Positions 1 to 7,773 of a stretch of 12,362 bases of DNA are shown one piece after another. The number at the start of each line of letters is the position of its first letter. The stretch's first letter is position 1. The stretch lies in the NCBI GenBank assembly GCA_937899145.1, contig CALBPW010000289.1:1-12362 (forward strand). The letters run 5' to 3'. This stretch comes from an uncultured Bacteroidota bacterium (GTDB taxonomy: Bacteria; Bacteroidota; Bacteroidia; Bacteroidales; SZUA-534). The translations under genes and the position numbers were made by a program. Under the pieces are notes generated by a model. It saw only the letters and a list, made by a program, of their open reading frames with translations, was not told the DNA's origin and made no database searches.

Positions 1-85
1 TTTTCTATAAAATGCTTATAATCAGTTAATTAATGTTTATCGGGAAACTTTAGTTTCTAATACTTGATTCTACCAATAGCATATT

Positions 86-388
86 TCAAATTCTTTCTTC
101 TATTTTGATCCGATTTTCTCGGCATAAGTCCGCACTTTGGAATGCTATCATAATCATATGATTTAAATAATTGAATGTGCCATCACCATTGTTTAGCACA
201 AAATACCAATAGTATTCATTATTATTGACGAAAAAATCCATCAACCCGTCACCGTTAAAATCGCCAGGCTGTGTTATTGTTGCATAACACAAATTATTTC
301 CCTCTGTTTTTTTACTATCAGAGAAAGGAAATGAACCTTCTTTTACTCCTTGATTCCAAAAAATTGTGTAACCGTTTTTATATAACAC
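86..388 (-). pseudogene. VCBS/FG-GAP repeat protein fragment
   Basis: This stretch encodes about 100 residues with one clear calcium-binding VCBS/FG-GAP type repeat: the core GDFNGDGLMDFF is followed by an aromatic strand and by NNGDGTFNY. Such repeats form blades of beta-propellers in large secreted proteins, including the N-terminal parts of RHS-type proteins in Bacteroidetes. A single blade is not a working protein. The only possible start is a GTG at 386-388, and an in-frame TGA lies two codons upstream of it, so no signal peptide or upstream repeats are joined on. The last 25 residues do not look like a repeat. I read it as a remnant of a larger surface protein. A short expressed protein is possible but unlikely. 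The repeat is seen in the sequence; the parent protein is inferred. Confidence 0.55.
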
Positions 389-529
389 AACTCAAAAAAA
401 GAATTACGAATCCCTTACAACCATAAACAACCCGCCATTTCATATTAAAACATTTTAGCAAACGCTATAAATTTGATTATAAAACACTTACACCAACCAT
501 TATTTTAATTCGACACAAATAAATAATCT

Positions 530-537
530 TACATTTG
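530..537 (+). promoter_or_regulatory. Bacteroidetes -7 promoter element
   Basis: TACATTTG matches the Bacteroidetes -7 consensus TAnnTTTG exactly and ends 16 bases before the ATG at 554. That implies a very short leader, common in this phylum. No convincing -33 TTG box is visible. The start at 554 has no Shine-Dalgarno sequence, which also fits Bacteroidetes. Confidence 0.55.
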
Positions 538-553
538 CGCCAAACAACAGATT

Positions 554-2194
554 ATGAAACTGAAGATTTTTTGCTTAGGCCTTTTAGCCACAATATTTGC
601 AAGCTCCGCATCGGCACAAAAGCGCAAAACGATACCCTCTGACAAGCCGCAACTCATTATTGGCATTGTGATTGAGGGTATGAGATACGATTACATATAC
701 CGATATTGGGACAATTTTGGCGAAGGAGGCTTCCGCCGTCTAATTGAGGAAGGCGCAGTCTGCCGAAACGCCAATTACAGCTATATGCTAACACAAACGT
801 CGCCCGGATACGCAACCATTGCAACCGGCTGTAATCCGATAACTCACGGCATTGTTAGCAACGAGTGGTATATGCAATTGCAAGAGCAACGTGTCGGCTC
901 GGTTTTTGACGCAAAAGAAAAAAGCATTGGCGCACAAAATGACAGCTACAAATTTTCGCCTCGCAACATTTTAACTACAACCTTCACCGACGAGCTTCAA
1001 CTTTTTAACAATAAAAGGTCAAAAGTAATATCGGTATCGCTAAACCCCGCATCGGCAATACTTGCGGCAGGGCACATGGGCAATGCGGCTTACTGGTTCG
1101 ACGACGCATCAGGAAACTGGGTTACAAGCAGTTACTACGCCGACTCACTACCACAATGGCTGACCGATTTTAACGCAAAGCGGTTTCCCGATATGTATAT
1201 CGAGAAAGATTGGTTACCAATGCTTTCAGCTGATAAATACCGTGCGGGCTCAGAGAAAGGGAAATCACGCAACACTGGCTTTACCGATGACCACGTGCTT
1301 GGTAAAAAAATCAACTCGTTTATGAAAAAAAACAAGCAATATAGCCGCTTAAAAGCCAATCCATCGGGCAATACACTTACCAAAGATTTGTGTGTCAATG
1401 TTATTGTGAACGAAAATCTTGGACAAGACGAAAACACCGATTATCTGAATGTCGCATTTACAGCATCGGATTACGTGAGCAACGCTTGCGGCCCAAACTC
1501 GGTTGAACTTGAAGATTTGTACCTTCGATTAGACAAAGATTTGGAGCATTTTCTGCAATTCATCGACGAAAACGTTGGGAAAAACAACACACTTATTTAC
1601 CTAACGTCTGACCATGGCGCGTCAAACAATCCTACACATTTACAAGAAAATAACATACCAGCAGGTTTTTTTAACGCCGACCGCGCCGTTATGCTGCTTG
1701 GCACTTATCTGAATGCAAAATACGACAAAGGGAAATGGGTTTCGGCTTATCACAACAATCAGATTTATCTGAATCACAATCTGATAGAGAGTTCAGGGAT
1801 TAGCCTGCAAGAGTTTGAAAACACGGTTTGCAGTTTTATGTTGCAATTTTCGGGTGTCGCCGATGCCGTTTCGGCTTCCACCCTACGCTCAACAACTTTT
1901 ACCAATGGTGCAATGGCAAAAATGCAGAACTCATTCAATCCTAAACGTTCGGGCGATGTCATCATCTGCCTTGAGCCGGGCTGGATTGAGCAAAGCTCCG
2001 GCGTAAGCAGTTCAAATTCAGGCTACAATTACGACACACACGTACCACTTATTTGGTATGGCTGGAAGATAAAACGCACACGAATCAACCAACCCGTTGA
2101 TATGCGCGACATTGCTCCTACTATTGCAAATTTTCTTGACATTCCGTTTCCGAACGGAACAAGCGGGAATGTTATCGAGGGACTAACGCAGTGA
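554..2194 (+). CDS. PafA-like alkaline phosphatase superfamily enzyme
   Basis: A 546-residue secreted enzyme of the alkaline phosphatase/nucleotide pyrophosphatase superfamily, closest in layout to Bacteroidetes PafA. A signal peptide covers residues 1-21 (hydrophobic core, then SASA before QKRK), so it should act in the periplasm. The nucleophile region QTSPGYATIATG places the catalytic Thr at 88. Metal-ligand motifs follow at D306 (ASDYVSN), D353-H354 (TSDHGAS) and H496 (YDTH). The spacing matches PafA ligands D305, D352, H353 and H486 almost residue for residue. Several expected residues differ: Glu41 replaces the first Asp ligand, Asn310 stands where PafA has His309, and the phosphate-contacting Lys162 and Arg164 correspond to Asn164 and Ala166. 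Activity on simple phosphomonoesters is therefore uncertain; a diesterase or another phosphoryl or sulfuryl substrate is possible. It appears monocistronic, with its own promoter at 530 and a separate promoter for the next gene. Family confidence is high; substrate is unknown. Confidence 0.88.
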   Translation: MKLKIFCLGLLATIFASSASAQKRKTIPSDKPQLIIGIVIEGMRYDYIYRYWDNFGEGGFRRLIEEGAVCRNANYSYMLTQTSPGYATIATGCNPITHGIVSNEWYMQLQEQRVGSVFDAKEKSIGAQNDSYKFSPRNILTTTFTDELQLFNNKRSKVISVSLNPASAILAAGHMGNAAYWFDDASGNWVTSSYYADSLPQWLTDFNAKRFPDMYIEKDWLPMLSADKYRAGSEKGKSRNTGFTDDHVLGKKINSFMKKNKQYSRLKANPSGNTLTKDLCVNVIVNENLGQDENTDYLNVAFTASDYVSNACGPNSVELEDLYLRLDKDLEHFLQFIDENVGKNNTLIYLTSDHGASNNPTHLQENNIPAGFFNADRAVMLLGTYLNAKYDKGKWVSAYHNNQIYLNHNLIESSGISLQEFENTVCSFMLQFSGVADAVSASTLRSTTFTNGAMAKMQNSFNPKRSGDVIICLEPGWIEQSSGVSSSNSGYNYDTHVPLIWYGWKIKRTRINQPVDMRDIAPTIANFLDIPFPNGTSGNVIEGLTQ

Positions 2195-2269
2195 TTATTT
2201 AGGTGTTAGGATTCTCAATTCATCATTTGTCGGTTTTCCAAAAATTATCGTTATTTTCAACTATTTGAC

Positions 2270-2277
2270 TAAATTTG
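2270..2277 (+). promoter_or_regulatory. Bacteroidetes -7 promoter element
   Basis: TAAATTTG is an exact TAnnTTTG match, 27 bases before the ATG at 2305. It overlaps the TTG at 2275 that would open a longer reading frame. This supports the ATG at 2305 as the true start and separate transcription from the phosphatase gene upstream. Confidence 0.5.
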
Positions 2278-2304
2278 AAATTCATCTTTTTAAAACCTAA
2301 TGTT

Positions 2305-5300
2305 ATGGCAACTACCGACACCGATGATGTTAAAAAAGACACCACCACCGAGGACAACGCAGCAGAAAACAATACACAAGAAACCGAAAAAACAAAACGC
2401 AAAAAGAAACGCTCTGTTATACGGTTTTTCCTTAAATTTTTCGGTTGGGTCATCGCTTTATTACTGATAATAGTGATAGTTCTTGTCCTGACAGCCGAGT
2501 TCGCACACAATAAAATTGTAAAACTCGCATTGCCAAGTGTTCAAGAAATCATCAATGCACCTATCAATATAGAGCAAACCTCACTATCGTTTATACGCGC
2601 ATTTCCGTATGCCACGCTTGAACTTAACGGCGTTTATCTTGGCTCCGTCTTTAAAACCAATACCAAAGCCGACTCGCTTGTGTTTGTCGAAAAAGTGTAC
2701 ATCTCGCTGAAAAGCGAACCGCTGATAGACGGCAAAATAGAAATAACCGAAGTGGAATTCCGCGGTGCAACAATCAGGTATCTTGTTGATAAAGAAGGAA
2801 GTGTAAGCTACGACTTTTTGATGTCAACCGACACGACACCAACGCCCGCAGATACTACGCCACTTGGCTTAATAATAGACCTCGAAAAACTGACAATCAG
2901 CGATATAACATTAATCTACGACGACCGTCAACTTGGAGCTCATGCCAAAGCCTATATTCCGAAAATCACAGCCAAAGGAGCATTATCTGACACTCTTATT
3001 CAAGCGCAAGTGAAAGGAAAAGTGCAAGTTACCGAAGTTGATTTCGACTCAACAAATGTGAACAAACTTCAACTTGCCGAACTAAAAATAGATGTTGATT
3101 ATATTGGCGAAGACATTACAATAAACGACGTAACGCTTGCCCTCGACGATATAATAATAGCCATCAGCGGCTCGGCAAAAATCAGCGATAGCATCTATGC
3201 CGACCTTCATGCCACGTGTGGCGAAATAGATTTCTCCGATGTCGCTAAATACGCGCCCGACGGATTGCTTGGTGAGTTTGGTGTGAAAAAAGTGGAAGGA
3301 AAACTCAATTTTGAGGCCGACATCAAAGGCAATGTTACCGACACCGCCCGTTATCCGCACGTAGAGGCAACCCTTGACCTGAAAAAAGGCCTTGTTGAAA
3401 CAACCGAATATCCAACAGTCAAAAACATCAGTCTTAATGTTGACGTTACAACCGGCAATCTTGACACCGATGAATCGGTTTTGCTGAAACTGAACAAGTT
3501 CCATTTTGAAACACCACAAAGCAACGGCACAATAAAACTCACAGCCGGCAATATCAACCGGCCAAAATATCAGGTTGAAGGATTGTTTCATGTTAATATG
3601 AACGAAGTGTATCCGTTTGTGCCTGCCGACCTTGGCATAAGCCGGCTTACAGGCTCTGCCGATTTGTCGCTCAACACAAAAGGCACGTTTAAAGGCGATG
3701 TTGACAACGCTTTTATCGACAAAGCTTTGCGTAACACTTTTGCCTACCTCAAACTCAACCAGTTATGCGTGGCAATGGATAGCGTCATAACCATCGACAC
3801 ACTCAACTTGAACCTCGATTATTCAAACTATGCTGTTAACATAAAAAAATCAGATGTCAGTTTGCCCGACTTCGATTTAAAGTTGAAAAACATTGGCATG
3901 GCAACTAAAATTGGAGGTGATATTTTCGATTTAAGCAAGATGAAAGTCAGCCTCGAAAAACTGCATGCTGAAATTGAAGACAGCAAAATAGACCTTGCCG
4001 CAAATGTCAGCAATCTTGAAAAACCCAACTACACAGCCAATTTGCGGCTTGATGTCAATATCGGTGATTTCAAACAATTCTTCCCCGACAGCCTTGCTCA
4101 CTCCATAACAGGCGGTGTGCAGGTAAATGTAAACTCACACGGCATCGTAAACCTCGACTCCATCGAAACTCAGATGTCCGACCTCATCATCAACAACACC
4201 GATATTGGCGTGGCGCTCAACAATATCAGCGCCGATATGTTCGATCCTTACATATCGTTTGGCAACCTTGGCGGCAACATAAAAATTGCTAACGACAGCG
4301 TATGTGTCGATAAACTGAATGTCGAATGGCACAACCTGAAATTGCACCTTGACTCAACCGTGGTGGAAAATGCAATGAAAATATTTGTGCTTGAACAAAC
4401 TGACAACAAACTGCAAGTGCTTACAAAAGCGTCGCTTGACGAGTTCGATTACGCATGGATTGACAATCTTATTCCACCAACCGACAGCACTGCCGAAACC
4501 GAAACCGCAAATGGCGATATTGCTGACAATCAAACCGCTCAAGATAGTATTGCAATAGCCGACAGTATTGAAACCGACAACGGAGAACCATACAGTTTCC
4601 TTGCGCTTGGCTATCCGGTTGACATTCGCGGAATGTTCAAACTCGGGCACTTGCAATACGAAAAAGCAAACATCGACAATGTACAGGCAAAATTCAGCGT
4701 AAACGACACAGTAATAGTTGTCGAACATCTGAAACTTGATGCCTTTAAAGGAGCAATGGACGCTTCGGCACGCGTGAAATTCAAAAATGCCGAGCGCATG
4801 TTGGTTTATTTCAGAGCCAAACTCGACAAAATGGATTTGAACCAGCTGCTCACCGACTTCGACAACTTCGACCAAGATATGGTAACCGCTGACAACCTAA
4901 GCGGACAAATGTCGGCTGACCTTGACGGATTGGCCGAAGTGCTGAAAATGGGCGAAGACATCCCAATGGAAAAAATAAAACTTCTTGGAAATCTGAAACT
5001 TGAGAATGGTGAGATAAAAGACCTTGAAATGCTTAAAACCCTTGACAAATATACAGGTATGCGAGAATTGGACGACATCCGGTTCCAGACACTCACCACA
5101 AGTTTATTTGTGCGCAACGGCTCACTGTTTTTACCGCAAACCGACATAAAAACATCGGCTATGAACCTGTCGCTGTTCGCTATGCAAGGCATTGCCAACG
5201 ATAATTTTGAATACCATTTGAAAATTTTCCCGGGCGAAATTATGCTTGGCAACTCAAAAGGTGTGATGAAAAAACAAGCACAAATGAAAGATAATCTTGC

Positions 5301-5487
5301 CGACGAAACCAATATGAAGTCAATCAACTTATTAGCGTACGATATTGATGGCGATTCAAAATATTGGTTCGACACCGAAACACGCAAAAAGAAGATGCGG
5401 ACAAAAATCAAAGTCCAACAGGCGCAACTTGAATTAAAATTCAATCCGCGCTTGGTCAAATACGAAACAAACGTGAATTTCAAATAA
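2305..5487 (+). CDS. AsmA-like envelope protein (large)
   Basis: A 1060-residue protein. It opens with an acidic, Thr/Asp-rich cytoplasmic stretch (1-30), a basic patch KRKKKR (31-36) and one membrane segment at about 41-64. A very long periplasmic part of repeating beta-rich units follows, with AsmA-like character at both ends. A low-complexity acidic linker lies at about 721-762. The C-terminal AsmA-like region includes a GEIMLGNSKGVMKKQAQM segment. AsmA-family proteins are inner-membrane anchored, form long hydrophobic grooves, and are linked to outer-membrane assembly and phospholipid transport (family knowledge). The length is usual for Bacteroidetes members. I chose the ATG at 2305 over a TTG at 2275, because the TTG lies inside the -7 promoter element. 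No neighbour points to a more specific role, and the next gene is separated by a palindromic repeat. A function in envelope lipid homeostasis is inferred. Confidence 0.85.
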   Translation: MATTDTDDVKKDTTTEDNAAENNTQETEKTKRKKKRSVIRFFLKFFGWVIALLLIIVIVLVLTAEFAHNKIVKLALPSVQEIINAPINIEQTSLSFIRAFPYATLELNGVYLGSVFKTNTKADSLVFVEKVYISLKSEPLIDGKIEITEVEFRGATIRYLVDKEGSVSYDFLMSTDTTPTPADTTPLGLIIDLEKLTISDITLIYDDRQLGAHAKAYIPKITAKGALSDTLIQAQVKGKVQVTEVDFDSTNVNKLQLAELKIDVDYIGEDITINDVTLALDDIIIAISGSAKISDSIYADLHATCGEIDFSDVAKYAPDGLLGEFGVKKVEGKLNFEADIKGNVTDTARYPHVEATLDLKKGLVETTEYPTVKNISLNVDVTTGNLDTDESVLLKLNKFHFETPQSNGTIKLTAGNINRPKYQVEGLFHVNMNEVYPFVPADLGISRLTGSADLSLNTKGTFKGDVDNAFIDKALRNTFAYLKLNQLCVAMDSVITIDTLNLNLDYSNYAVNIKKSDVSLPDFDLKLKNIGMATKIGGDIFDLSKMKVSLEKLHAEIEDSKIDLAANVSNLEKPNYTANLRLDVNIGDFKQFFPDSLAHSITGGVQVNVNSHGIVNLDSIETQMSDLIINNTDIGVALNNISADMFDPYISFGNLGGNIKIANDSVCVDKLNVEWHNLKLHLDSTVVENAMKIFVLEQTDNKLQVLTKASLDEFDYAWIDNLIPPTDSTAETETANGDIADNQTAQDSIAIADSIETDNGEPYSFLALGYPVDIRGMFKLGHLQYEKANIDNVQAKFSVNDTVIVVEHLKLDAFKGAMDASARVKFKNAERMLVYFRAKLDKMDLNQLLTDFDNFDQDMVTADNLSGQMSADLDGLAEVLKMGEDIPMEKIKLLGNLKLENGEIKDLEMLKTLDKYTGMRELDDIRFQTLTTSLFVRNGSLFLPQTDIKTSAMNLSLFAMQGIANDNFEYHLKIFPGEIMLGNSKGVMKKQAQMKDNLADETNMKSINLLAYDIDGDSKYWFDTETRKKKMRTKIKVQQAQLELKFNPRLVKYETNVNFK

Positions 5488-5499
5488 TTAGAAATTATG

Positions 5500-5529
5500 T
5501 GTAGAGACGCGGATTTATGCGTCTCTACA
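5500..5529. repeat. 30-bp palindromic repeat (11-bp arms)
   Basis: TGTAGAGACGC at 5500-5510 pairs perfectly with GCGTCTCTACA at 5519-5529 across an 8-base loop. The hairpin lies 12 bases after the AsmA-like gene stop and 22 bases before the next ATG. No T-run follows, so it is not a standard intrinsic terminator. Palindromes with GTAGAGACGC arms recur between genes in some Bacteroidetes and cyanobacteria, as I recall, so this is probably a REP/MITE-like interspersed repeat. Only one copy is in the window. Confidence 0.8.
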
Positions 5530-5551
5530 ATTGGCATATAATATCAGCAAG

Positions 5552-6202
5552 ATGAACAAACGATTCACATTCATTCTGATTATCAGTATCATATGTATGT
5601 GCGTGATAGTAGCTGTCTTCTGTTTTTTACAAAAAAAGCCGCAGCGCATTTACAAATTTGAAACCATCAGCCAAAAAATTGATGTTAACTGCAATGATAT
5701 GATTTATGGCTCTGATACAGCACAGCTCAAAATAATAATGTTTGCCACCTACAATTGCCGGCATTGCCGCAATTTTTTAAAACTCGATTTTCCGCATATC
5801 AAAAAAGAATACATTGACAGTGGGAAAATACAAATGATTATCAAGCCAATAGAAATATCAGAAAACCCCGATATGCTATCGGCCTTACAATTATTATTAT
5901 GTATGAACAGCAGTGGCAATGCCGACGACATCAACGAACTGCTGCTTACGCAACCGTCAGCCATTTATAGCGACGATTTCCGTGAACTTATTGATGACAT
6001 TATAAATGGCAATCCCGATTTGGCTGAATGTCTTATGTCTGACAATTTTTTTACTATAAAGCAAAATAATAATGATTATAAAGCATTAAAAACCAATTTA
6101 ACACCGATATTTGTAATTGGCAATCATTTTTATGTAGGGCGGAAAAAACTCGCCAAATTTACGCAAGTGATTGATTATGAAATGGAAAATATTAACAATT
6201 AA
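5552..6202 (+). CDS. membrane-anchored DsbA/DsbG-like thioredoxin-fold protein
   Basis: A 216-residue protein with an N-terminal membrane anchor (about residues 6-26) and a thioredoxin fold facing the periplasm. The active site CRHC (Cys69, Cys72) lies in FATYNCRHCRNF after the first strand. The cis-proline signature is Thr184-Pro185 in NLTPIFVIG. A helical insertion lies between them, as in the Thioredoxin_4/DsbA-like group, so it probably makes, reduces or isomerises disulfides in exported proteins. Three further cysteines (47, 117, 160) are not standard. I chose the ATG at 5552 over a TTG at 5531, which would overlap the region just after the palindrome. The small Cys-rich lipoprotein gene begins 12 bases after this stop, suggesting one transcript and a possible enzyme-substrate pair. 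Oxidase versus isomerase cannot be told from the sequence. Confidence 0.8.
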   Translation: MNKRFTFILIISIICMCVIVAVFCFLQKKPQRIYKFETISQKIDVNCNDMIYGSDTAQLKIIMFATYNCRHCRNFLKLDFPHIKKEYIDSGKIQMIIKPIEISENPDMLSALQLLLCMNSSGNADDINELLLTQPSAIYSDDFRELIDDIINGNPDLAECLMSDNFFTIKQNNNDYKALKTNLTPIFVIGNHFYVGRKKLAKFTQVIDYEMENINN

Positions 6203-6214
6203 AAGTTTACCGCT

Positions 6215-6544
6215 ATGAAAATCAACAACTTATTTTTTCCTATTGTACTTTTTGCCGCATTTACACTGACAACATCGTGCGACAAAGATGAGACTGAATC
6301 AGGTTGCGAGGCGACAGATGCTGATGATGAAGATACTTGCGATATTTCGGAGGCCACAATTTGTTACGATGAGGAAACAGGTGATTCTCATTATGAGTAT
6401 AAAGGAAAATCGTACTCCGATGTAAACGCATTAATTGACGTAATGTGTCCGAAAGCAAATTCGTTTGATAAACTTCGTATTCGCGATAAAATATCGGCTC
6501 AGGCACATTCACTAATGCTTCGCATTCGCGCACGTGCGCTTTAA
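6215..6544 (+). CDS. small acidic Cys-rich lipoprotein
   Basis: A 109-residue lipoprotein of unknown function. The signal peptide ends in a lipobox LTTS-Cys22. The residues after the lipidated Cys (DKDETE) are acidic, like the Bacteroidetes export signal that sends lipoproteins to the cell surface, so surface exposure is plausible. Apart from Cys22 there are four cysteines (31, 42, 50, 78), enough for two disulfides. The first half is very acidic; the last 25 residues are basic (RIRDK...RIRARAL). It follows the thiol oxidoreductase gene by 12 bases and is followed by a strong terminator, so the two form a short operon. A role as a folding substrate or partner of that enzyme is inferred. I recognise no domain family. 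Confidence 0.75.
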   Translation: MKINNLFFPIVLFAAFTLTTSCDKDETESGCEATDADDEDTCDISEATICYDEETGDSHYEYKGKSYSDVNALIDVMCPKANSFDKLRIRDKISAQAHSLMLRIRARAL

Positions 6545-6579
6545 ATGCCGTTTAAACTGAATTTAAAGAGCGATTGAAT

Positions 6580-6622
6580 ACAGCAAAAGCCGGGTACAAG
6601 CAGTCCGGCTTTTGCTGTTTTG
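6580..6622 (+). terminator. strong intrinsic terminator, possibly bidirectional
   Basis: ACAGCAAAAGCCGG at 6580-6593 pairs perfectly over 14 bp with CCGGCTTTTGCTGT at 6605-6618 across an 11-base loop. A short T-run follows. It lies 36 bases after the lipoprotein stop and ends the oxidoreductase-lipoprotein operon. It stands between converging genes, so it may also back up termination of the minus-strand TlpA-like gene. Confidence 0.85.
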
Positions 6623-6650
6623 GGTTAAAACAAAGCGTAAAAAAGCAGGA

Positions 6651-6682
6651 AAAACCGGCTTCCGGTAATTAGTTCCGGTTTT
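6651..6682 (-). terminator. intrinsic terminator of TlpA-like gene
   Basis: Read on the minus strand, AAAACCGG (6675-6682) pairs with CCGGTTTT (6651-6658), and more Ts follow. It begins at the stop codon of the minus-strand TlpA-like gene. A shorter alternative pairing between inner CCGG copies is possible. It is weaker than the neighbouring 14-bp terminator. Confidence 0.55.
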
Positions 6683-7160
6683 ATTTGCTGTATTTTTTCA
6701 ATGTTGAATCAAGCGCATCGCCGCGCAAGTTGGTGGCAATAACATCGCCTTTAGGCCCGACAAGGAAATTGGCAGGAACACTTTTCACTTTATATAGAGC
6801 TGCGGCGGCATTGTTCCAACCTTTTAGGTCTGATACGTGAGTGTCCCAATTCAATCCATCGTCACTAATGGCTTTTTCCCACGCATCTTTCTTATTGTCA
6901 AGCGATACGCTGAGAATCACAAAGCCTTTGGCCTTTTTAAATTTCTTTTTGCTGTATTTGTTGTAAGCGGCTACCACGTTGGGATTCTCGCGACGGCATG
7001 GCCCGCACCACGAAGCCCAAAAATCGACTAATACATATTTGCCGCTGAATTGCGACAATTTGATGGTGTCGCCGTTGGCTGTTGGCAGTGCAAAGTCGGG
7101 AGCCATATCGCCAACCTTAGGCTGGCCTTTTGTTTGTGCTTGTGCAATTAATTTGGCGCG
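6681..7160 (-). CDS. TlpA/AhpC-type thioredoxin-like protein, N-terminus cut off
   Basis: A thiol-disulfide oxidoreductase domain of the TlpA/ResA/AhpC-TSA type. PDFALPTANG, the active site WASWCGPC (both cysteines present), a VSLD strand, the cis-proline loop SVPANFLV and the G-D-V-IATNLRG end are all visible. The domain is complete through its C-terminus. The internal Met at 7106 is unlikely to be the start: good coding sequence (AQAQTKGQPKVGD) continues upstream of it. The frame stays open to a TGA at 7182-7184, but its Bacteroidetes character stops near 7160, where the Firmicutes-like DNA begins. The lost part would be a signal peptide, or a DUF4369-like N-terminal domain as in many Bacteroidales TlpA proteins of about 370 residues. 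In an intact form it would be a periplasmic or lipid-anchored reductase. The family is clear; truncation by the junction is inferred. Confidence 0.8.
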   Translation of the reverse strand, partial: RAKLIAQAQTKGQPKVGDMAPDFALPTANGDTIKLSQFSGKYVLVDFWASWCGPCRRENPNVVAAYNKYSKKKFKKAKGFVILSVSLDNKKDAWEKAISDDGLNWDTHVSDLKGWNNAAAALYKVKSVPANFLVGPKGDVIATNLRGDALDSTLKKYSK

Positions 7161-7170
7161 GCAATTATTA
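7150..7170. other. junction between Bacteroidetes-like and Firmicutes-like DNA
   Basis: To the left the reading frame of a Bacteroidetes TlpA-type gene runs up to about 7155-7160. To the right a Clostridia ICE gene ends with its TAA at 7168-7170. The two genes abut on the same strand with no spacer, no target duplication and no visible att core. Base composition and translation signals change here. The exact base cannot be fixed from one sequence. Confidence 0.65.
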
Positions 7171-7467
7171 TTCCCCTGATTTCATATTTTTCTGATTAGT
7201 ATTGCCATAATTGCGTATTTTCTGAAGTCTTTCCTCACTAGATGGAGCAGTCAACCGAATAGATATACGTCGCTTATCAATGTTATAAGAAACACCGCCC
7301 AGATCATTCTTGTATTCCAACCGGGCAACTTCGGGATGAGCAGCAGCATAATCTGCCAATCGCCGCTTTAGCCCGGGGTCGTACGTAAATACATATGCGT
7401 CCCGCTCGCCGCGATTATAATTCAGAATCGTTTCCTGTTCATATTTCGTAAGATGATCCTTCCTCAT
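7168..7467 (-). CDS. conserved small ICE protein of unknown function
   Basis: A protein of about 99 residues, starting KYEQETILNYNRGE, with a middle part DPGLKRRLADYAAAHPE and an end RISIRLTAPSSEERLQK. This pattern (EQETI-x-YN near the start, a helix with LxRxLxxxxxxHPE, then I-x-IRxPxxxSEE) is what I recall from small hypothetical proteins carried by Clostridia conjugative elements and prophages; no function is known to me. I placed the start at the ATG 7465-7467 rather than the one at 7474-7476. GAGGAGG ends immediately before the upstream ATG, leaving no spacer, but stands nine bases from the downstream one. That start also overlaps the stop of the preceding gene as ATGA, a sign of translational coupling. 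Its C-terminus is intact, just at the junction with Bacteroidetes DNA. Confidence 0.7.
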   Translation of the reverse strand: MRKDHLTKYEQETILNYNRGERDAYVFTYDPGLKRRLADYAAAHPEVARLEYKNDLGGVSYNIDKRRISIRLTAPSSEERLQKIRNYGNTNQKNMKSGE

Positions 7468-7721
7468 GCCGGGCATCCTCCTCGCGTCAAGGCTGTGAGA
7501 TCGCCATGCCCCTGCCGAGGTCCGATCACGTTATTGAAATACAATGAATAGTGCTCATCCCTCATTCCGGAGAGCAGCCGGTCTCTTGTCCGGCAGACGT
7601 TTCTTTTGAATTCCGGATCCACGGCATATGCAGCAGCAAATGCCAGGCGATGGATCGTAAGATCCCTCCGGTCGCATCCCCAGATGGTCAAAATCGTTTT
7701 CTCCGCACTGTTGAACAGCAT
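7464..7721 (-). CDS. small mobile-element protein, possibly TTRAP-like
   Basis: An 85-residue protein beginning MLFNSAEKTILTIWG, with a good ribosome binding site (AAGGAG) six bases upstream of its ATG. The pattern is a short strand/helix start, R-x-LTIHRLAFA, DPEFKRNV and TRDRLLSGMRDEHYSLYF. It is loosely like the small transposon-transfer-assisting (TTRAP/DUF6103-type) proteins of Firmicutes elements, which have a helical core ending in LxxMxDEEYxxL. This match is weak. The stop overlaps the next gene's start (ATGA), so the two form an operon. A terminator-like hairpin with an alternative fold lies 55 to 90 bases upstream of the start and may control the pair. The final residues (GHGDLTALTRGGCPA) show no conserved feature. 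Confidence 0.6.
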   Translation of the reverse strand: MLFNSAEKTILTIWGCDRRDLTIHRLAFAAAYAVDPEFKRNVCRTRDRLLSGMRDEHYSLYFNNVIGPRQGHGDLTALTRGGCPA

Positions 7722-7773
7722 AAAAATCTCCTTCCCAAGACCCGACCTTTTTACATCACCGTGTCCATAAACA

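Noticed and set aside
4806..5537. Minus-strand frame of 243 codons, and others opposite the AsmA-like gene (3082-3591, 4354-4875)
   Set aside because: They are antisense to a well-supported AsmA-like gene; their products show only complementary codon bias.
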